From contig JBCCFW010000081.1 of assembly GCA_039029535.1 (NCBI GenBank), forward strand, positions 1 to 32,852: a stretch of 32,852 bases of DNA, read 5' to 3'. The notes under the pieces were generated by a model. The model saw nothing but the letters and a program-made list of their open reading frames with translations, searched no databases and was not told the DNA's origin. A program made the translations under genes and the position numbers. This stretch comes from JBCCFW01 sp039029535 (GTDB lineage: Bacteria > Acidobacteriota > JBCCFW01). This document shows, in pieces, positions 23,799-31,672 of this stretch (the first letter of the stretch is position 1; each line of letters starts with the position of its first letter).

Positions 23799-25049
23799 AT
23801 GCGCGCCTGCTCCCCGTCCCTGCTTCGCTCCTTCTCCCTCGTGCTCGCCCTGCTCGTGGCCCCAGCGGCCCTGGCCGAGGGATGGGCACGGCTCACCGTG
23901 CAGGTCACCGACCCGGATCAGAGCGTGCTCCCGGGCGTGAGGATCTCCGCGAGCCCCAGGCTCGGCTCCCACGCCGCGTCGACCGATGCCTCGGGATCGG
24001 CCGAGCTCTTGCTCCCGGCTGGCGTGCCGCTTCAGCTCCTGGTTCGACTCGACGGCTTTCGCGACGTCGAGATTCGCGACCTCACCCTCGTGGCTGACAA
24101 GCACCATGAAGTCACCGCCGTCCGTCTCGCCGTCGCCGATGGTGAGGGCAAGGACCTCCACTCCTGGAGTGACGAGGGTTGGCGCTTCGTCAGCCAGGCC
24201 GCTACTGGTTCCACCGCGAAGCAGGAGCCGTACCGGGTCGAGGTGAAGCGACGTTCCGTGGGCAGCCTGAGCAGTCCGAAGGGCGCGGCCACGCCCGATC
24301 CCAGGCCTCGAGTGATCCTCGAGACCAACCACGGTTCCATCGAGCTCGAGCTCGACCGCGAAGCTGCGCCGAAGACGGTGGCGAACTTTCTCGGCTTGGC
24401 CGGGGGCACGAAGGAGTTCACGGACCATGGCACGAAGGAGAAGGTGAAGCGCCCCTTCTACGACGGTCTCACGTTCCATCGGATCATCGACGGCTTCATG
24501 CTCCAGGGTGGCTGCCCACTGGGCAGGGGAACGGGGGGCCCTGGCTACAAGTTTCCGAATGAGGTCAACGCGTCGGCGCTGGGGCTCGACCGCCACCGCG
24601 TTCTCACGGCCGAGGGCGCGCCGCATCCGTGGCTCCACGTCCGCGGGCCGGAGGAGATCGGATCCAAGGTGATCGCGCCGATCGTCCGGCACCTGGGAAT
24701 CAAGAGTCAGGAGGAGTACGGGCAACGCGTGGACGAGGTCATGAAGCTGATCAACGAGATGAGCCTCCAGGAGTTCCGCGAGATCGAGGGCTACCGCCAC
24801 GATGCCGAGCTGCCCACGTCCCACCGCCCTGCCAGGGGAACGCTCGGCATGGCCAACGCGGGACCCAACAGCAACGGTTCTCAGTTCTTCATCTGCACGG
24901 GCGACGCGCCCTGGCTCACGGGCAAGCACACCATGTTCGGGCGGGTCGTCCACGGCATGGACGTCGTGGATCGCATCGGCAAGTTGCCCGTCGGCGAGGC
25001 CGACCGTCCCTTGGAGCCGGTGGTGATCGAGTCGATCCGAGAGCGATAG
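23799..25049 (+). CDS. Exported cyclophilin-type peptidyl-prolyl isomerase with extra N-terminal beta domain
   Basis: 416 residues from ATG 23799, chosen because a clean signal peptide (1-26, ending PAALA) follows; an upstream GTG at 23703 would bury it. Residues 30-112 form a carboxypeptidase-regulatory-like beta domain (LTVQVTDPDQSVLPGVRIS, VRLDGFRDVEIRDL). The cyclophilin core begins at about 170: VILETNHGSIELELDREAAP, YDGLTFHRIIDGFMLQGG (catalytic Arg228), MANAGPNSNGSQFFI (351-365), PWL (371-373) and GKHTMFGRV (375-383). Between KFPNEVNA and GTLGMANAG is an insert of about 80 residues, helical and rich in Glu and His, found in a sub-branch of bacterial cyclophilins. It probably folds exported proteins in the periplasm. 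Confidence 0.92.
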   Translation: MRACSPSLLRSFSLVLALLVAPAALAEGWARLTVQVTDPDQSVLPGVRISASPRLGSHAASTDASGSAELLLPAGVPLQLLVRLDGFRDVEIRDLTLVADKHHEVTAVRLAVADGEGKDLHSWSDEGWRFVSQAATGSTAKQEPYRVEVKRRSVGSLSSPKGAATPDPRPRVILETNHGSIELELDREAAPKTVANFLGLAGGTKEFTDHGTKEKVKRPFYDGLTFHRIIDGFMLQGGCPLGRGTGGPGYKFPNEVNASALGLDRHRVLTAEGAPHPWLHVRGPEEIGSKVIAPIVRHLGIKSQEEYGQRVDEVMKLINEMSLQEFREIEGYRHDAELPTSHRPARGTLGMANAGPNSNGSQFFICTGDAPWLTGKHTMFGRVVHGMDVVDRIGKLPVGEADRPLEPVVIESIRER

Positions 25050-25067
25050 CCGCGCGAATGGGTTGGT

Positions 25068-25088
25068 GAGGGACCACGCCAGTCCCTC
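25068..25088 (+). terminator. Hairpin terminator candidate after the cyclophilin gene
   Basis: GAGGGAC pairs with GTCCCTC around a 7-base loop, starting 19 bases after the stop codon. A T-run is lacking, so it may need a factor or be an RNA-stability element. Confidence 0.5.
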
Positions 25089-25141
25089 TCGTGACCGCCG
25101 TCGTGCGGTTTCGATCCCCATTGTCATCACTGGCTCAGCGG

Positions 25142-25193
25142 CTCACGATGCCCCTGGCGAAGGCCCGCTCACCGCGGGTCCCGGCATCGTGAG
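25142..25193 (+). promoter_or_regulatory. Leader hairpin covering the ribosome site of the Kef operon
   Basis: CTCACGATGCC (25142-25152) and GGCATCGTGAG (25183-25193) are perfect 11-base arms. Inside, GGCCCGC and GCGGGTC form a second 7-pair helix with one wobble. The right arm contains most of GTGAGG, the only good ribosome site for the GTG start at 25203, so the folded leader could hide it. Translational control (thermometer, riboswitch-like or protein-bound) is an inference. Confidence 0.6.
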
Positions 25194-25202
25194 GTCACCC
25201 TC

Positions 25203-25811
25203 GTGAGCACGCAGCAGCGCATCCTCCTCCTCTTCGCCCATCCGGCGTCGCAGCGTTCGCGGGCCAACGCGCGGCTGGCGCGCGAGGTCCGGGAGCTCCC
25301 CGGGCTGACCTTCCACGACCTCTACGAGGCCTACCCGGACTTCGACGTCGATGTCGAACGTGAGCAGGAGCTCCTCGCCGCTCACGACCTCGTCGTCGTG
25401 CAGCACCCGCTCTTCTGGTACTCGACGCCCGCCCTCGTGAAGGAGTGGGAAGACCTCGTCCTGCAGCACGGCTGGGCCTACGGCACCGACGGCACCGCGC
25501 TCCAGGGCAAGCGCTGGCTGACGGCCATCACCACCGGAGGAGGCCCCGAGGGCTACCGTGAGGAGGGGATTCACCGTCACACGCTGAGGCAGTTCCTCGC
25601 GCCGCTGGAGCAGACCGCGTTGCTCTGCGGCATGGAGTACCTGCCGCCTTTCGTCGTCCAACGCACGCACGCGCTCAGCGACGACGAGCTGTCCGCCCAC
25701 GCCGCGGAGTACCGACGACTCCTCGAAGCCCTTCGCGACGGAAGCCTCGATGACGAGCGTCTTCGCGCCGCGTCTTACCTGAACGAGCTCCTCGATGGGG
25801 AGGTGAGCTGA
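25203..25811 (+). CDS. kefF: NAD(P)H oxidoreductase, Kef ancillary subunit (KefF/KefG-like)
   Basis: 202 residues, flavodoxin-like fold. ILLLFAHPASQRSRANARLA (7-26) is the FMN-binding start, YEAYPDFDVDVEREQELL (about 42-59) and VVQHPLFWYSTPALVKEWED (about 69-88) are Kef ancillary-subunit blocks, and HGWAYGTDGTALQGK follows. TTGGGPEGY completes the flavin site. In Enterobacteria these subunits bind the Kef antiporter and are needed for its full activity, and also reduce quinones. The symbol is by similarity: features of KefF and KefG are mixed. The start is GTG with GTGAGG upstream. The stop shares bases with the antiporter start (TGATG), so the two are translationally coupled. Confidence 0.9.
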   Translation: MSTQQRILLLFAHPASQRSRANARLAREVRELPGLTFHDLYEAYPDFDVDVEREQELLAAHDLVVVQHPLFWYSTPALVKEWEDLVLQHGWAYGTDGTALQGKRWLTAITTGGGPEGYREEGIHRHTLRQFLAPLEQTALLCGMEYLPPFVVQRTHALSDDELSAHAAEYRRLLEALRDGSLDDERLRAASYLNELLDGEVS

Positions 25812-27733
25812 TGCACGGAGAAGCGGTCTTCTTCCAGGCCTTCATCTACCTCCTGGCCGCCGTCATCTCGGTGCCCATTTCCAAGCGACTCGGCTTCGGC
25901 TCGGTGCTCGGCTACCTCGTGGCTGGCGTCGCCATCGGCCCGTTCTGCCTGCGGCTTGTTGGTGACGAGGGACAAGACGTCTTGCACTTCGCCGAGTTCG
26001 GCGTCGTCATGATGCTCTTCGTCGTCGGACTCGAGCTTCAGCCGTCGCTGCTCTGGCGGATGCGTGGACCGATCCTCGGGCTCGGTGGTCTCCAGGTCGG
26101 CGTGACCGCCGCCGTCGTCACGGGGATCGGGCTCGGCTTGGGCTTGGAGTGGCGGCCCGCTCTCGCCATCGGGCTCATCCTCGCGCTGTCGTCGACCGCC
26201 ATCGTCCTCCAGACCCTTGACGAGAAGGGGCTGCTCAAGACCGAGGCCGGGCAGAGCTCGTTCTCCGTCCTGCTCTTCCAGGACATCGCCGTCATCCCCA
26301 TCATCGCGCTGCTGCCGTTGCTCGCATCAGGACATGGTGCCAGCGGCGACGGACACGGAGCTCACGGTGGACACGACGCCGGCCACGGTCCGAGCTTCGT
26401 CGAGCAGCTTCCGGGTTGGGGTCACGCGCTGGTCGTGCTCGGCGCCATCGCGCTGGTGATCCTCGCCGGTCGCTACCTGGTGCGACCGCTCTTCCGCATC
26501 GTCGCCGGCACGCAGCTCCGGGAAGTCTTCACCTGCGCAGCGCTGCTGCTCGTCATCGGCATCGCCCTGCTCATGACCAAGGTCGGCCTGAGCCCGGCGC
26601 TCGGCACCTTCCTCGCCGGGGTCATGCTCGCCAGCAGCGAGTACCGGCACGAGCTGGAAGCGGAGATCGAGCCCTTCAAGGGGCTCATGCTCGGCCTGTT
26701 CTTCATCTCCGTGGGCGCCTCGATCGACTTCGCCCTCATCGCCGAGAAGCCCGGGCTCATCGCGGCGCTCACCGTGGTGTTGGTCGTCGTCAAGCTGCTG
26801 GTGCTCTTCGTGCTCAGCCGACGCTTCGGCATGGGGCTCGACCAGGGCCTGCTCTTCTCCTTCGCGCTCGCGCAGAGCGGGGAGTTCTGCTTCGTCCTGT
26901 TCTCCCACGCCGCGCAGCACGGCGTGCTCGAGGCGGGCGTGTCGAGCCCGCTGGTCGCCGTGGTCGCTCTCTCCATGGCGCTCACGCCGCTGCTCATGCT
27001 GCTCAACGAGCGCGTGATCCAGCCACGCTTCGGAACGAAGGAAGTCGTCGAGCGGGAGGCCGACGACATGCACGAGCGCAACCCCGTCATCATCGCCGGC
27101 TTCGGTCGCTTCGGGCACGTGGTCGGACGTCTGCTCAGCGCCAACGGCGTTCGCTGCACGGTGCTCGACACCGACTCGGATCAAGTCGACCTGCTTCGAC
27201 GTCTCGGGCTCGAGGTCTACTACGGCGACGCGTCACGAGCCGACTTGCTGCACGCCGCCGGCGCCGACGAGGCCGAGCTGCTCATCGTCGCGGTCGACTC
27301 CGTGGAGAAGACCAGCGCGATCGTCGAGTGCGCCCAACACCACTTCCCGAACCTGCGCATCCTCGCCCGGGCGGAGGGACGACTGCACGCCTACGAGCTC
27401 CTCGATGCCGGCGTCGAGCACGTCTATCGCGAGACCCTCGACACCTCGCTCACCCTCGGTGTCGACGCCCTGAAGCTCCTGGGCTTCTCGGCCCATCAGG
27501 TCCAGCGCTCGGCGAGGGCCTTCCGTCGTCACGACGAGGCGTCACTCCGCGAGCTCGCCGGGCTCCGTCACGACCGCCAGTCGTACATCTGTCGGGCGCG
27601 GGAACGCATCCGATTGGTCGAGGAGCAGCTCAGGCAGGACTTCGAGGGGAGCGACCGACGCGAGGACAGGGCCTGGGACGTCAGCTCGCTGTCTCGCGAC
27701 GAAGGGCTCGGGGCCGCGCCGACGAAGACGTGA
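25811..27733 (+). CDS. kefC: Kef-type glutathione-gated potassium/proton antiporter (CPA2)
   Basis: 640 residues. Twelve or so membrane segments fill 8-400, with GLELQPSLLW (73-82) and FQDIAVIPIIALLPL (156-170) as CPA2 transport-core motifs. HELEAEIEPFKGLMLGLFF (280-298) matches the KefC regulatory loop. A cytosolic TrkA-N nucleotide-binding domain starts at NPVIIAGFGRFGHVVG (424-439), with VLDTDSDQVDLL after it. Kef systems release K+ and take up H+ when glutathione adducts form, protecting against electrophiles. An insert (174-194) contains five histidines within 18 residues (H175, H182, H185, H188, H192) in a Gly-rich loop. The name kefC rather than kefB is a choice; the branch cannot be fixed by eye. 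Confidence 0.92.
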   Translation: MHGEAVFFQAFIYLLAAVISVPISKRLGFGSVLGYLVAGVAIGPFCLRLVGDEGQDVLHFAEFGVVMMLFVVGLELQPSLLWRMRGPILGLGGLQVGVTAAVVTGIGLGLGLEWRPALAIGLILALSSTAIVLQTLDEKGLLKTEAGQSSFSVLLFQDIAVIPIIALLPLLASGHGASGDGHGAHGGHDAGHGPSFVEQLPGWGHALVVLGAIALVILAGRYLVRPLFRIVAGTQLREVFTCAALLLVIGIALLMTKVGLSPALGTFLAGVMLASSEYRHELEAEIEPFKGLMLGLFFISVGASIDFALIAEKPGLIAALTVVLVVVKLLVLFVLSRRFGMGLDQGLLFSFALAQSGEFCFVLFSHAAQHGVLEAGVSSPLVAVVALSMALTPLLMLLNERVIQPRFGTKEVVEREADDMHERNPVIIAGFGRFGHVVGRLLSANGVRCTVLDTDSDQVDLLRRLGLEVYYGDASRADLLHAAGADEAELLIVAVDSVEKTSAIVECAQHHFPNLRILARAEGRLHAYELLDAGVEHVYRETLDTSLTLGVDALKLLGFSAHQVQRSARAFRRHDEASLRELAGLRHDRQSYICRARERIRLVEEQLRQDFEGSDRREDRAWDVSSLSRDEGLGAAPTKT

Positions 27734-27763
27734 CGGGCGAAGGGAAGAGAGCCCGGCTCAGCC

Positions 27764-28108
27764 TCAGGCGGCGCGGAGGCCGGCCTGCTCGAAGGCGGCG
27801 GCGCCGGAGCTGAGGACGACGAGACGGGCCGGGCCGCGCGGGCCTTCGCGACCGAGGTCACGGGCGAGCAGCAGGTCGAGCTCGCCGAGCTGGGTCAGGC
27901 CCTCGTGACGGCTCTTGGTGACCACGCCGTCGTCGGTCATCTCGGCGATGACGGCGCCGAAGCGGCCGTCTGAGGCCCGCCAGACGATGGTGCACCACGA
28001 CGTGCCGGCGTCGCTGCGGGCCACGCGGGCCAGGACGCGGGCCTCGGACGGGATGAGCGTCTCGAGCTCGGGGGCGGTCGGGTCGAGTTGTCCGGCGTTC
28101 TGGGTCAT
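27764..28108 (-). CDS. Small cytoplasmic protein of unknown function
   Basis: 114 residues. Third codon positions are almost all G or C, as in neighbouring real genes, which is the main support for coding; competing frames here look like shadows. The sequence begins with an acidic stretch (PELETLIPSEARVLARVARS), followed by TSWCTIVWRASDGRFGAVIA and a Leu/Gly-rich end (LVVLSSGAAAFEQAG). No motif, membrane segment or signal peptide is seen, and no ribosome site stands out before ATG 28108. I do not recognise the family. It converges on the Kef antiporter gene, 30 bases away, and shares no operon with it. Confidence 0.7.
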   Translation of the reverse strand: MTQNAGQLDPTAPELETLIPSEARVLARVARSDAGTSWCTIVWRASDGRFGAVIAEMTDDGVVTKSRHEGLTQLGELDLLLARDLGREGPRGPARLVVLSSGAAAFEQAGLRAA

Positions 28109-28271
28109 GGCGTGGCTCTTCGAGTGCTCCGGCCGCTCTCGCGGTCTCGAAGGTGGTTACGCTCGAAGAACTGGCGTCGTCTACGCACCTGACCCCCGGA
28201 ACCGGGCACCCGGGTCGAGATGACCCGAAGCGCCCCGGATCGAGGGTCTGAGGGCGGGGGTGGCCCGCTGT

Positions 28272-28432
28272 ACTCACCAGTGTTCGTAGCGAGTGGCCGG
28301 AAATGCTAGACGAGAAGGGAGATCGTAGCCGTGAGGGCCGGAGGCGTACTCGGACCGTACGGTGAGGATCCGAGGGGCGAGAACTCCCTTCGCAGTCAGC
28401 AGATCTGGCCACGCAGTAGAAGACTGGTGAGT
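28272..28432 (+). ncRNA. Candidate rod-like structured RNA, possibly 6S-like
   Basis: The 332-base gap 28109-28440 holds no convincing gene, but 28272-28432 has nested perfect helices. P1 is ACTCACCAGT/ACTGGTGAGT (28272-28281 with 28423-28432). P2 is 28293-28301 with 28404-28412 (GTGGCC/GGCCAC plus three pairs). A bulged helix joins 28304-28311 to 28395-28401. P3 is GAAGGGAG/CTCCCTTC (28314-28321 with 28384-28391). The tip has CTCGGA/TCCGAG (28349-28354 with 28369-28374). The long rod with internal loops, about 160 nt, and the start GTTCGTAGCGAGTGGCC recall 6S RNA, but no clear promoter or T-run was found and the strand is a guess. Confidence 0.45.
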
Positions 28433-28440
28433 GAAGTGGG

Positions 28441-29046
28441 CTAGCTGAACCGGTTCTTCACGACGACCTCGTCGAGGGGGAGCTGACCGCCGCGGGCCCA
28501 GGCCTCCTGGGTGCCCTTGCCGATGGCGACGAGGGGGCCGATGACGTGGTCGTCCGGGAGGTTGACGAGCTTGGCGACCTCGGGACGGTCGAAGCCGATC
28601 ATCGGGCAGGACTGGTAGCCCTTGGCGGTGGCCGCGAGCATGAGCGTCTGCATGGCGATGCCGATGGAGCGCATGGCCTCGTCGCGCTGGAGCTCCTCGT
28701 CACCCTCGTGGAACGGACCCATCCAGCCGACGAGCAGGTCCGAGACTGCCTTGGGCGCGTTGACCCAGTACCGCTCCGGGCTCTTCGCCCAGGCCTTGAG
28801 GTCCGCGGTCATGAGCACGAGCAGCGACGCATCGGTCATCTGGGCCTGGTCGTTGCCGTGCGCCCGGACCTGCTTGCGGAGCTCGGGGTCGTCGATGACC
28901 ACGAAGCGCCAGTGCTGGATGTTGAAGCTCGTCGGCGACTTGAGGGTGGCCTCGAGCAGCGCGGTGACCTCCTCCTCGGAGATTCGGTGATCGGGATCGA
29001 AGTGCTTGATGGAGCGACGTCGTTCGATGGCGTCGAGGGTGTCCAC
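28441..29046 (-). CDS. Nitroreductase-family flavoprotein
   Basis: 201 residues from GTG 29046, with AGGAG upstream at an acceptable distance. The FMN-binding blocks are IERRRSIKHFDPDH (7-20), SPTSFNIQHWRFVVI (37-51), SIGIAMQTLMLAATAKGY (middle) and VIGPLVAIGKG near the end. This matches small NfsB/YdgI-like nitroreductases, which are homodimers that reduce nitro groups, quinones or other electron acceptors with NAD(P)H. The physiological acceptor is unknown. It stands alone on the minus strand, 114 bases after the photolyase gene, which is upstream of it on the same strand, so co-expression with the photolyase is possible. The candidate RNA lies directly behind its stop. Confidence 0.92.
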   Translation of the reverse strand: MDTLDAIERRRSIKHFDPDHRISEEEVTALLEATLKSPTSFNIQHWRFVVIDDPELRKQVRAHGNDQAQMTDASLLVLMTADLKAWAKSPERYWVNAPKAVSDLLVGWMGPFHEGDEELQRDEAMRSIGIAMQTLMLAATAKGYQSCPMIGFDRPEVAKLVNLPDDHVIGPLVAIGKGTQEAWARGGQLPLDEVVVKNRFS

Positions 29047-29160
29047 GGTCTCGGTCTCCTGTCCGAAGGGGAGCGGTGTCGGTCTCAGGCGAGGTCGAAG
29101 GGAATCACTTTCGGGCCCCGCGCGCCAGGGGGTGCGTGATCGGTTCGGGTGATCCGCCGA

Positions 29161-30723
29161 TCAGCTCGTGAGATCGCGCTGGAGAGTCTCGGCTTGCTTC
29201 CGGATGGCGCGCAGCTCGCCTGCGCTCTTGCGGTCGAGGTTCTTGAGCTGCATGCCGAGCCGATGGTTCTTCTTCAGCTCCTCGCGGTGCTTCGCGAGGA
29301 AGCTCCAGTACAGCGTCGTGAACGGGCAGGCGTCGTCCCCGGTGGCGCGGCTCGGGTTGAAGCGACAGCTCCCGCAGTAGTTGCTCATCCGCTTGATGTA
29401 GGCGCCGCTCGCGCAGTAGGGCTTCGACGTCATGAGACCGCCGTCGGCGAACTGGCTCATGCCGAGCACGTTGGGTAGCTCCACCCACTCGATCGCATCG
29501 ACGTAGACCGACAGGTACCACTCGTGGACGACGCGGGGATCGGCGCCGAACAACATGGCGAAGAGCCCGGTGATCATGAGGCGTTGGACGTGGTGCGCGT
29601 AGCCGAGCTCCAGCGTCTGGCCGACCGCCTGCTGGAGACAGCGCATGTCCGTCTCGGCCGTCCAGTAGAGATGCGGCAGCGGAAGCGTGGCGCCGAGGTG
29701 GTTGCGCTCGACGTACTCGGGCATGAAGCGCCAGTAGACGCCCCGGACGAACTCGCGCCAGCCGAGAATCTGGCGCACGAAGCCCTCGACGGCGTTGAGC
29801 GGTGCCATGCCGTCGGCATGGGCGTCCACCGCCGCGTCGACGACCTCACGCGGATCGAGCAGCTTGAGGTTGATGGCCGCCGAGAGACGCGAGTGGTAGA
29901 GCCAGGGCTGGTCCGTCCACATGGCGTCCTGGTAGTCGCCGAAGAGGGGGAGGCGATGACGGATGAAGTCGTCGAGCGCCTCCTTCGCCTGCGCCCGCGT
30001 GACCGGCCAGTCGAAGCGGGAGAGATCGCCGGCGCGATCGCCGAGCTCGCGGTCGACCAGGGCGAGCACCTCCTTCGTGGTCGCGTCGGGAGCGAACGGC
30101 AGCGGCTCCTGTAAGCCTGTCGGACCACCGCGGCGGAACGACCGGCGATTGTCGGCGTCGTAGTTCCACGAGCCGCCGACGGGCTCACGACCGTCGAGGA
30201 GGATGTCGTGACGTCGCCGCAGCTCGCGATAGAAGTACTCGAGTCGGAGCTGCTTCCGGCCGTCGGCGTGGGCGTCGAACTCCTCGAGCGTCGTGTAGAA
30301 GTGCCGGTCGTCGTGGATGGTGAGCGGAAGGTCGAGCCGCGACGCCGCTTCCTTCAGGCCGACGAGCAAGCGGTGCTCGCCGGGATGGACGACGTGGAGG
30401 CTCTCCGGCTGATGCGCGCGCACGGTCCGCTCCAGGACCGCGACGAGGCCACCGTCCTCGTCGTCGTCGAGCTCGCGATAGATCACCGGCCGACCGCTCG
30501 ACCGCAGCTCGTCGCGGAAGTGACGCATGGCCGCGAGGAAGACGGCGGTGCGGGGCTTGATCGACGGGACGTGCGACGACTCCTCGGCGACCTCGGCCAT
30601 CCACGCGGCGTCGTGCTCCGGATCGAAGCCGTCGAAGACCGCGCTCCCGGCGTCGAGCTGATCCCCGAGGACCAGCACGAGTCGACGAAGACGCTGGGGG
30701 ACGGGCGGGGAAGGAGTCGTCAT
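29161..30723 (-). CDS. Iron-sulfur bacterial cryptochrome/(6-4) photolyase (FeS-BCP, PhrB-like)
   Basis: 520 residues from ATG 30723; the frame stays open far upstream, but that part lies across the divergent gene and is not coding. LVLVLGDQLD (15-24) starts the Rossmann-like antenna domain; WLYHSRLSAAINLKLL (about 274-289) and EGFVRQILGWREFVRGVYW (313-331) form the FAD pocket; GYAHHVQRLM (374-383) holds the His pair typical of (6-4) photolyases. Four cysteines (C362, C450, C453, C466) have exactly the spacing of the [4Fe-4S] ligands of Agrobacterium PhrB (88, 3 and 13 residues apart). The enzyme should repair UV-made (6-4) photoproducts using blue light. It is divergent from the BON-like gene. 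Confidence 0.94.
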   Translation of the reverse strand: MTTPSPPVPQRLRRLVLVLGDQLDAGSAVFDGFDPEHDAAWMAEVAEESSHVPSIKPRTAVFLAAMRHFRDELRSSGRPVIYRELDDDEDGGLVAVLERTVRAHQPESLHVVHPGEHRLLVGLKEAASRLDLPLTIHDDRHFYTTLEEFDAHADGRKQLRLEYFYRELRRRHDILLDGREPVGGSWNYDADNRRSFRRGGPTGLQEPLPFAPDATTKEVLALVDRELGDRAGDLSRFDWPVTRAQAKEALDDFIRHRLPLFGDYQDAMWTDQPWLYHSRLSAAINLKLLDPREVVDAAVDAHADGMAPLNAVEGFVRQILGWREFVRGVYWRFMPEYVERNHLGATLPLPHLYWTAETDMRCLQQAVGQTLELGYAHHVQRLMITGLFAMLFGADPRVVHEWYLSVYVDAIEWVELPNVLGMSQFADGGLMTSKPYCASGAYIKRMSNYCGSCRFNPSRATGDDACPFTTLYWSFLAKHREELKKNHRLGMQLKNLDRKSAGELRAIRKQAETLQRDLTS

Positions 30724-30915
30724 GCGATCTCGAGGTGGAGGATGAGTCACCAGCGTCGAGCCGACGGAGGCGTCTCCATCATTGCTCGGACGACGCCCGA
30801 GTCGGCTTGACCACGGCCACGTCGGTTGAAAGCGCTGGGGCGTGACTGCTCGGCCATGGCATCGTCTGCTCTCCCTGCCGGCCGGGTCGGCTCGGCGTGA
30901 CGATGAGGTGCGTGC

Positions 30916-31584
30916 ATGTCGTTCCAGGATGACGTCAAGGAAGCGATCAAGGAGACCCGGGCCCGCGTCCCGACCCTCCGCAAGCTCATGGCCCAGTTCG
31001 ACGGTCGGATGGTGACCCTCCGCGGCGAGGCGCCGGACCTCCGGACGAAGGCGCGAGCGGCGGCGGTGTTCAACGGCCTCGTCGACACGAAGAACACGAT
31101 CAACAACATCCGCCTCAAGCGACCCGTGCAGCCGGAGAATCCCGCCAAGCGCGTGAAGTTCAGCCTGGGCGACGCGCTCCAGCAGCTCCTGCTGCACGCC
31201 GGCCAGAAGGGCCCCGCTCCCGCTCCCGCGCGTGGACGCCGCCGCCCGGAGCCGCAGTTCCAGTCCGAGCGCGTGGCCTACGACGAGGTCCGTGACGACG
31301 AGCTGCAGGGTGTCTTCGGCCGACGACACGACAGCGTCCACCAGAAGCTCGCCGCCCGGCACGAGAAGCAGTGGGCCCAGCTCGCCCGTCAGCAGAACCG
31401 TGAGCGTGAGCAGCTCGAACGCCAGCAGGCCGGCGAGTGGGAGCAGCTCGAGCGTGAGCTCGACCAGCTCCGCCGCTCCGGTGGTCGTGCCGCCGCTCCG
31501 ACGCGTCGACGCACCCGAAGCGCCCAGCCCGCGCCGACCCGGAGCCGACGCAGCGGTGGTCTTCCGCCGCTCCGCCGCCGCTGA
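30916..31584 (+). CDS. BON-like protein with central coiled coil and Arg-rich tail
   Basis: 222 residues. Residues about 15-68 (VPTLRKLMAQFDGRMVTLRG, then TKARAAAVFNGLVDTKNTIN) have the alpha-beta layout of a BON domain, a small module known in osmotically inducible, phospholipid-binding proteins; the match is by eye. No signal peptide is visible, unusual for BON proteins. A Pro/Arg-rich linker (98-113) leads to a charged helix (about 125-188) with QLARQQNREREQLERQQAGE, which looks like a coiled coil, and an Arg/Pro tail (190-222) that could bind nucleic acid or membranes. Function unknown. ATG 30916 has GAGG about 8 bases upstream. Confidence 0.75.
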   Translation: MSFQDDVKEAIKETRARVPTLRKLMAQFDGRMVTLRGEAPDLRTKARAAAVFNGLVDTKNTINNIRLKRPVQPENPAKRVKFSLGDALQQLLLHAGQKGPAPAPARGRRRPEPQFQSERVAYDEVRDDELQGVFGRRHDSVHQKLAARHEKQWAQLARQQNREREQLERQQAGEWEQLERELDQLRRSGGRAAAPTRRRTRSAQPAPTRSRRSGGLPPLRRR

Positions 31585-31603
31585 TCCAGCCCCCGAAACG
31601 ACG

Positions 31604-31642
31604 ACGACCTCGCTTCCGCCATCGAGGCAGGAGCGAGGTCGT
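31604..31642. terminator. Bidirectional hairpin terminator between convergent genes
   Basis: ACGACCTCGCT pairs perfectly with AGCGAGGTCGT, extended by a wobble and a C-G pair to 13 pairs, with a 13-base loop. It lies 19 bases after the BON-like stop and 30 bases from the stop of the isocitrate dehydrogenase gene, so it could end both transcripts. There is no long T-run on either strand. Confidence 0.72.
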
Positions 31643-31672
31643 GGTGATTGCGGGGTCCTGTTCGAGCGGTGA

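Noticed and set aside
22800..25130. 776-residue minus-strand frame across the TolC and cyclophilin genes
   Set aside because: No recognisable motif, Arg/His/Glu-rich composition, and it covers two well-identified plus-strand genes.
26416..27813. 465-residue plus-strand frame inside the Kef antiporter gene
   Set aside because: Arg/Ala-rich shadow frame; the overlapping frame has the full CPA2 and TrkA-N motifs.
28312..28380. Group II intron domain V
   Set aside because: AGCCGT and GTACGGT near each other suggested it, but the GNRA loop, bulge and length are wrong and no reverse transcriptase is nearby.
28272..28432. SRP RNA, RNase P RNA or tmRNA
   Set aside because: None of their conserved core motifs is present, such as the SRP GGAAG...AGCAG region or a tRNA-like end.
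30724..31362. Upstream extension of the photolyase frame
   Set aside because: It would run through the divergent BON-like gene, and the normal photolyase N-terminus begins at 30723.
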